DNA of 19,049 bases. Source: JAOTYV01 sp964469835 (GTDB taxonomy: Bacteria > Pseudomonadota > Alphaproteobacteria > UBA8366). A program made the translations under genes and the position numbers. Positions 15,402 to 19,049 of the stretch are shown piece after piece. Every line of letters starts with the position of its first letter. Position 1 is the first letter of the stretch. The notes under the pieces are model-generated. The model made no database searches and had not been told where the DNA came from. It saw only the letters and a program-made list of their open reading frames with translations. Location: the NCBI GenBank assembly GCA_964469835.1, contig CAYYBI010000323.1, positions 1 through 19,049 of the forward strand, read 5' to 3'.

Positions 15402-16136
15402 TCACGCTGCTTTCCGGAGGTCCACGATCACGATATTGGCGAACAGCCAGAAAGTGATCAACGATACGAAGAACACCAGATCCCGCAACTCGATCACGCC
15501 TTGGGTAACCGCGTTGAAATGGGTCAGGAAGCTCATCGAGGCGATGGTGGCCACCAGCCATTCCGGCGACCATCCACGGAAGAAATTGAGCACGAGATCA
15601 AGCCCGCTCATGGTGAAGAGAAAGCATGCCGTGGCGGCAATGATGAATGCGATTACCTGGTTCTTCGAGAGCGCCGACATGCAAGAGCCGATCGCCATGA
15701 AGGCGCCCGCCATCAGGAAGCTGCCGAGATAGCTGGCGACGATGACGCCATTGTCCGGGTCGCCAAGAACATTGACGGTAATCCAGACCGGGAAGGTCAG
15801 TGTCAGCGCGATGCCACAAAACAGCCAGGCCGCGATAAATTTTCCAAGAACGGCTTCCGGTGTGGAGATCGGCAGCGTCATGAGATTTTCGATTGTCCCG
15901 GTCTTGCGTTCCTCCGCCCACAGACGCATGGCGATCGCGGGGACGAGCAGTAGGTATAGCCAGGGATGATAGACAAAGAACGGCTCTAGATCGGCCTGGC
16001 CGCGAAACAGGAAGCCGCCGAGATAGAAGCAAAGCGCGCTGGTGAGCGCCAAAAAAATTACGATGAAGACGTAGGCCAGCGGGGTGCCGAAATAGCTGCC
16101 GATTTCGCGTCGGGCGATAATGCCGATGTTACGCAT
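15402..16136 (-). CDS. ABC-2 type permease, GldF-like
   Basis: A 244-aa integral membrane protein with about six TM helices, the permease of a Gld-type ABC transporter. It begins MRNIGIIARREIGSYFGTPL, an amphipathic lead-in followed by the first helix. The conserved loop after TM2 reads AIAMRLWAEERKTGTIENLM, the ABC-2 permease motif thought to contact the ATPase. Hydrophobic segments follow at GKFIAAWLFCGIALTLTFPV, SYLGSFLMAGAFMAIGSCMS and VIAFIIAATACFLFTMSGL. A later segment, FLTHFNAVTQGVIELRDLVF, is also typical of GldF-like proteins. ATG 16136 is used and overlaps the ATPase gene end by 8 bp. The frame open to 16328 lies over the ATPase gene and is not used. The transported substrate is unknown. 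Confidence 0.88.
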   Translation of the reverse strand: MRNIGIIARREIGSYFGTPLAYVFIVIFLALTSALCFYLGGFLFRGQADLEPFFVYHPWLYLLLVPAIAMRLWAEERKTGTIENLMTLPISTPEAVLGKFIAAWLFCGIALTLTFPVWITVNVLGDPDNGVIVASYLGSFLMAGAFMAIGSCMSALSKNQVIAFIIAATACFLFTMSGLDLVLNFFRGWSPEWLVATIASMSFLTHFNAVTQGVIELRDLVFFVSLITFWLFANIVIVDLRKAA

Positions 16137-17097
16137 GCTCGCCGTCCTGTTTTCCGTCTTCGGTCGTGATGCTCCAAAAGACCTCGTCGAGTGAGCCTTG
16201 TTCGATGAACAGCTCGCGCACGGGCAAGGACCGTGATCGCACAAACTCGCCGATGAGGGGACCGATCTGGTCGCCGCCGGCGGGTTGGATTCGCAGGCGG
16301 ATGGTATCGCCGGACCGGCCCGCCACATCGACGGTACCGACCTCGGGCAAACCCCCGATCGCCTCCATGAGGGTGGCTTCGTCGGCGATGTCGGCGGTGA
16401 TCAGAACCATGTTGTGATTCCAGGCGCGGGATCGCAACTCGTCCGGGCGGGCATCGGCGCGAATTCGGCCGCGTGCGATGATCATGGCGCGCGTGCAAAC
16501 CGCCTCGACTTCTTCGAGGATGTGCGTCGAAATAACGATGGCCTTTTCCGCAGCCATTTCGCGGATCAGCGCCCGCACATGCCGCTTCTGGTTCGGGTCG
16601 AGCCCGTCGGTCGGTTCGTCCATGATCAGGACGGGCGGGTCGTGCAGCATCGTCTGCGCCAACCCCACGCGGCGTTTGAAGCCTTTTGACAGGGTTTCGA
16701 TCGGCTGATGAAGGACTTCGCGCAAGGCAATCTTGTCGACTATCGCGTCGACGCGCCGCTGCCGTTCCGCGCCATCGAAACCGCGAATTGCGGCGATGAA
16801 GCGGAGATAGCTCTGAGGTGTCATATCGCCATATGTCGGCGCGCCTTCGGGCAGATATCCCAGCATTTTCTTCAGGGCTACGGGATCGCGCTGAACGTCC
16901 CATCCGCACACGCTCGCCGATCCGGCGGTTGGTTCCAGGAAACCGGCAACCATCTTCATGGTCGTCGATTTGCCGGCGCCGTTCGGTCCGAGGAATCCAA
17001 GGACTTCGCCGGAGTCGACCGTCATGTCGACCGAGTCGACCGCGGTAATTTGGCCGAACCGTTTTGTTAGTCCTTGGAGTTTGATCATTTCGGTCAT
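16129..17097 (-). CDS. ABC transporter ATP-binding protein, GldA-like
   Basis: A 322-aa cytosolic ATPase that would energise the permease encoded next. Walker A is GPNGAGKST (37-45). The Q-loop region reads YLPEGAPTY (81-89). The signature is LSKGFKRRVG (136-145), the variant found in GldA-type proteins in place of LSGGQ. Walker B is VLIMDEP (156-162) followed by TDGLDP, and the H-loop is STH with His192. The C-terminal ~100 residues form a separate domain (about 222-322) rich in beta structure, common in exporter-type ATPases. The start is ATG 17097, and the next gene overlaps by 8 bp. It is the first gene of a six-gene minus-strand operon that ends with hyuB. Confidence 0.93.
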   Translation of the reverse strand: MTEMIKLQGLTKRFGQITAVDSVDMTVDSGEVLGFLGPNGAGKSTTMKMVAGFLEPTAGSASVCGWDVQRDPVALKKMLGYLPEGAPTYGDMTPQSYLRFIAAIRGFDGAERQRRVDAIVDKIALREVLHQPIETLSKGFKRRVGLAQTMLHDPPVLIMDEPTDGLDPNQKRHVRALIREMAAEKAIVISTHILEEVEAVCTRAMIIARGRIRADARPDELRSRAWNHNMVLITADIADEATLMEAIGGLPEVGTVDVAGRSGDTIRLRIQPAGGDQIGPLIGEFVRSRSLPVRELFIEQGSLDEVFWSITTEDGKQDGEHA

Positions 17098-17512
17098 AGC
17101 GCCGCCATCTTAATCCGCGTGCGCTTATAGGGTGAATCCGCTTCGGATAGAAGTCCGGAGCTGAAATTTGGCGATGATCGGCCCGCAGACTCTGGAAGTC
17201 TGCAACGGATACGTTGGAGGATTTACGCAGGTCAGCGCGATATCTTTGAATTGGCGGCGGAGGGAGTCAAGCGTTTGGCGGTTGCGATGTGTCGCAGGTT
17301 CTGGCGGCGCGGTGCTCCGGCGTCATTATTGGCCGGGCGGGTATTTCATCAGGCTGGCGGTCCACCGCGTCGTACTGCGCCATGCGAGGCGGCCTTGCGG
17401 TGCGGCGCCGGATTGGCGCTACGGTGTATTCACCGATTCGGAATACCCGTTTTCGCGAACGCCACCGGGCCGACAATCATCCCTGCCGGCCGGAAGCACT
17501 GGTCGGCACGAT
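17098..17512. other. 415-bp gene-free stretch upstream of the ABC operon
   Basis: Several open frames cross this region on both strands, but all are Arg/Gly/Ser-rich, lack ribosome-binding sites and overlap each other. The first 110 bp probably hold the promoter of the six-gene operon (see 17124-17203). I see no RNA gene. Confidence 0.5.
17124..17203 (-). promoter_or_regulatory. putative promoter and dyads for the Gld-ABC/hyu operon
   Basis: On the minus strand TATAAG (17129-17124) is a good -10 match. TTCTAT (17152-17147) is a poor -35 match at exactly 17 bp. A small dyad ATCCG-ctt-CGGAT (17136-17148) falls within the spacer. A perfect 7-bp dyad GCAGACT-ctgga-AGTCTGC (17185-17203) lies about 33 bp upstream of the -35. 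This layout could allow control by a repressor or activator, but it was judged by eye only. Confidence 0.3.
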
Positions 17513-17710
17513 TTAGTGAACGGTGCCGTAGTCATCCTCGGAAAGAAGCAAATCCATGGCGCGAACGACGTCGACGAAATTCGCGCTGTCGTGCTCGCCG
17601 TTGGTGTGCTCGATAATCGCGGCGACCTTGCGCGCGCTGTGCAGGGCGTCGTGGCCATGCTGTTCGACCATCAGTTTAGCGAGGTTCCAAGTTCCAAAAT
17701 CGTGCTGCAT
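17513..17710 (-). CDS. small alphaproteobacterial-type protein, 65 aa
   Basis: A 65-aa acidic, helical protein reading MQHDFGTWNLAKLMVEQHGH then DALHSARKVAAIIEHT, and ending in VRAMDLLLSEDDYG. ATG 17710 is chosen because GGAG lies about 7 bases upstream, and composition changes abruptly to coding type there; codons upstream to 17797 look non-coding. The pattern AKLMVEQHG...A...A......VVRAMDLLL recalls a class of short (about 65-75 aa) alphaproteobacterial proteins with AKxLIxQHG...A...W..I..AI.EL, from memory only. It contains no cysteines or membrane segment. Function is unknown. It lies downstream of the dioxygenase gene on the same strand with a 225-bp gap. Confidence 0.7.
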   Translation of the reverse strand: MQHDFGTWNLAKLMVEQHGHDALHSARKVAAIIEHTNGEHDSANFVDVVRAMDLLLSEDDYGTVH

Positions 17711-17783
17711 TTTCGTGCTCCGGCTGTTGCCGCTCCCGGTTAATCTGTTGTCGCCATAGAACCATCGCGCGGCCGCTGTCGAA

Positions 17784-17797
17784 GTGACCGGAGTCAC
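17784..17797. promoter_or_regulatory. GTGAC-N4-GTCAC dyad (copy 2)
   Basis: A perfect 5-bp dyad with a CGGA spacer, about 75 bp upstream of the 65-aa protein's ATG. Half-sites and spacing match those at 2636-2649. No other copy was noticed in the window, and none of the genes here encodes a recognisable regulator. Confidence 0.25.
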
Positions 17798-17935
17798 CAG
17801 AAATACGCATCCGAACAGCTCTTTAGTATTAATCTAGTTGGGTCGAGATGGGCTGCACGTGCGGGGATCTGCGGAATAGGAATTAAAACCAGAATGTCGT
17901 GAGTGCATTAATTGGGATTTGTAGCGTGATGCGGG

Positions 17936-18799
17936 TCAGGCGCCGCCAATCTTGTCGGTTTCGATGGTGATCCGGTTCATGCGCCGGGTTTCCGGCCAAT
18001 AATCCGCCACCGCATAGTGAAGCGCGGCGCGGTTGTCCCAAAACGCCATGGATCCGGGCCGCCAGGCGAACCGGCATTGGAATTCCGGCTTCGCCACGTG
18101 CCGAAACAGGAAATCCAGCAGCCTTTGGCTCTCCTCCGCCTCCACGCCCAGGATATGGGTTGTAAAGCTCTCCGAGAGGTACAGATGCTTCTTTCCGGTG
18201 ACCGGGTGATGTTTCACAAGCGGATGGACGACCGGCGGGTTGTCGCGCCGCATGGCGTCCATCCGCTCGAAATTATCGCCTTTCCAGCTGCGGGTCTTGG
18301 TCGGGCTGCCGTGCAGCTTCATGAATTCATTGGTTGCTGAAAGCGGTTCCAAATAGGCCTTCATGCCGTCGGAAAGCGCCTCATAGGCGGCGGCAAGGCT
18401 CACGAAGATCGTGTCGCCGCCGGTGTCCGGGACAATGTCGGCATGCAGAATTGAGGCGAATTCGGGCGTCTCCCGGAATATGCCGTCGGTATGATAATGG
18501 TTAACGTTCGGCGGCCGCTCGCGGTCGTTGATCAGGATCTGCAGGTCGGGGGCCTCATCGTGCACTTCGAACGCGGCCCGGCGGGCCTTGCGCAGCGGGC
18601 CGAAGCGGTTGCCGAAATCCGCATGCTGCCGAGGTGTGATGCTCTGATCGCGTAGGAACACCACGTGATGTTGCATCAGGATGGCGTGGATCTCGTGGAT
18701 GATCTCGTCGGACAGGGAGTCCTGCAGATCTATACCCTCGATTACCGCCCCAATATTTGGCGTGATTGCCCTAGTCGTGATGGAGTTGCTCGTTTTCAT
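17936..18799 (-). CDS. TauD/TfdA-family Fe(II)/2-oxoglutarate dioxygenase
   Basis: A 287-aa cytosolic non-haem iron oxygenase. It couples 2-oxoglutarate and O2 to hydroxylation of a substrate, often releasing sulfite or another leaving group in taurine- or phenoxyacetate-type relatives. The iron ligands are visible: HTD (His103, Asp105 in NHYHTDGIF) and the distal His261 in AALHYAV. The 2-oxoglutarate site is indicated by the Thr in GGDTIF (about 130) and Arg about 272-273 (ETRRMNRITI). The N-terminal GAVIEGIDL and VVFLRDQSITPRQHADFGNR are typical of the family. ATG 18799 (MKTSNSITTR) is preferred over TTG 18826, although neither has a strong Shine-Dalgarno sequence. No sulfonate transporter or tau genes are next to it, so the substrate is open. 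Confidence 0.9.
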   Translation of the reverse strand: MKTSNSITTRAITPNIGAVIEGIDLQDSLSDEIIHEIHAILMQHHVVFLRDQSITPRQHADFGNRFGPLRKARRAAFEVHDEAPDLQILINDRERPPNVNHYHTDGIFRETPEFASILHADIVPDTGGDTIFVSLAAAYEALSDGMKAYLEPLSATNEFMKLHGSPTKTRSWKGDNFERMDAMRRDNPPVVHPLVKHHPVTGKKHLYLSESFTTHILGVEAEESQRLLDFLFRHVAKPEFQCRFAWRPGSMAFWDNRAALHYAVADYWPETRRMNRITIETDKIGGA

Positions 18800-18901
18800 G
18801 CCGATTTGAAGTCCCGATTCCCGCAATTATGGCACCTAGCATAGCCGCAGGGAGAATGGCGGGTACAGGGGTTAGTTGATCCGTTGGCAAGATCGATGGC
18901 G

Positions 18902-19049
18902 TTAGTCGGCAGAGCGGCCGAACCGGCGGTGAAAGGTTGAATTTCCGCGATTAATCTGCGCCTGTTGCCGTTGCCAGGTAAGGCGTTCCTGGACGTATTC
19001 CGTATAGTTTCGGCGGCAGACCACCGTATCCCAATACCAAAGCGGCATT
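18902..19049 (-). CDS. short reading frame at the right edge, probably partial
   Basis: A minus-strand frame ends at TAA 18904-18902 and runs to the edge. It has an ATG at 19048, giving 48 aa that begin MPLWYWDTVVCRRNYTEYVQ and continue ERLTWQRQQAQINRGNSTFH. The dense aromatic and charged residues look like a genuine protein rather than noise. The frame may continue beyond the window, making this a C-terminus, or the ATG may be a real start of a tiny gene. The family is not recognised. It lies about 100 bp upstream of the dioxygenase on the same strand. Confidence 0.45.
   Translation of the reverse strand, partial: MPLWYWDTVVCRRNYTEYVQERLTWQRQQAQINRGNSTFHRRFGRSAD

Noticed and set aside
3109..17171. 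AAATTTGG found after the stop at 3109, after the Sel1 stop at 8579, and at about 17164
   Set aside because: Three copies of an 8-mer in 19 kb is only modestly above chance and the contexts differ, so no common element is claimed.
17168..17743. 191-codon plus-strand frame
   Set aside because: Its second half is antisense to the 65-aa gene, and its first half is Arg/Gly-rich with no Shine-Dalgarno sequence.
1..19049. CRISPR arrays, tRNA/rRNA genes, insertion sequences, prophage or toxin-antitoxin modules
   Set aside because: No regularly spaced repeats, cloverleaf-type sequence, transposase motif or terminal inverted repeats with target duplications were seen. The small proteins do not resemble known toxin-antitoxin pairs.

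Overview
The window looks like chromosomal DNA from an alphaproteobacterium, possibly Rhodospirillales-like. The grounds are moderately high GC with a strong G/C bias at third codon positions, the protein families present, and frequent GTG/TTG starts. This is judged by eye; no marker gene is present. There are no rRNA or tRNA genes, CRISPR arrays, transposases or phage genes.

Layout. (1) 1-1625: a plus-strand gene tail at the left edge, a doubtful small membrane ORF, about 470 bp of mostly empty DNA with a perfect 24-bp palindrome, and a small secreted protein on the minus strand. (2) 1626-3109: a LOG-family nucleotide phosphoribohydrolase, then an AT-rich spacer with a minus-oriented intrinsic terminator and several dyads, then a small unknown protein. 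(3) 3195-8576: an envelope cluster. On the minus strand, in transcription order, are a DUF2628 membrane protein, a PrsW-family intramembrane protease, a three-TM protein with a PH-like domain, and a CHAP+SH3 lipoprotein. Divergent from these across an AT-rich promoter region is a large plus-strand protein. It joins the same three-TM/PH-like module to six Sel1 repeats and a two-cysteine C-terminal domain.

(4) 8602-17097: one tightly packed minus-strand operon of six genes: ABC ATPase, ABC permease, GldG-like auxiliary protein, DUF4340 protein, hydantoinase/oxoprolinase A, hydantoinase/oxoprolinase B. Joins are an 8-bp overlap, 7-bp and 31-bp gaps, a 1-bp gap (TGA-A-ATG) and an ATGA overlap. 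A Gld-type ABC system is therefore apparently coupled to a HyuAB-type ATP-dependent amidohydrolase or carboxylase. (5) 17513-19049: a 65-aa small protein, a TauD/TfdA-type Fe(II)/2-oxoglutarate dioxygenase, and a short reading frame running to the right edge, all on the minus strand.

The two observations most worth following are the six-gene Gld-ABC/HyuAB operon and the paralogous three-TM/PH-like module used both alone and fused to periplasmic Sel1 repeats beside a PrsW protease. Neither function can be proven from sequence alone. Every family assignment was made by reading motifs; no database search was run.
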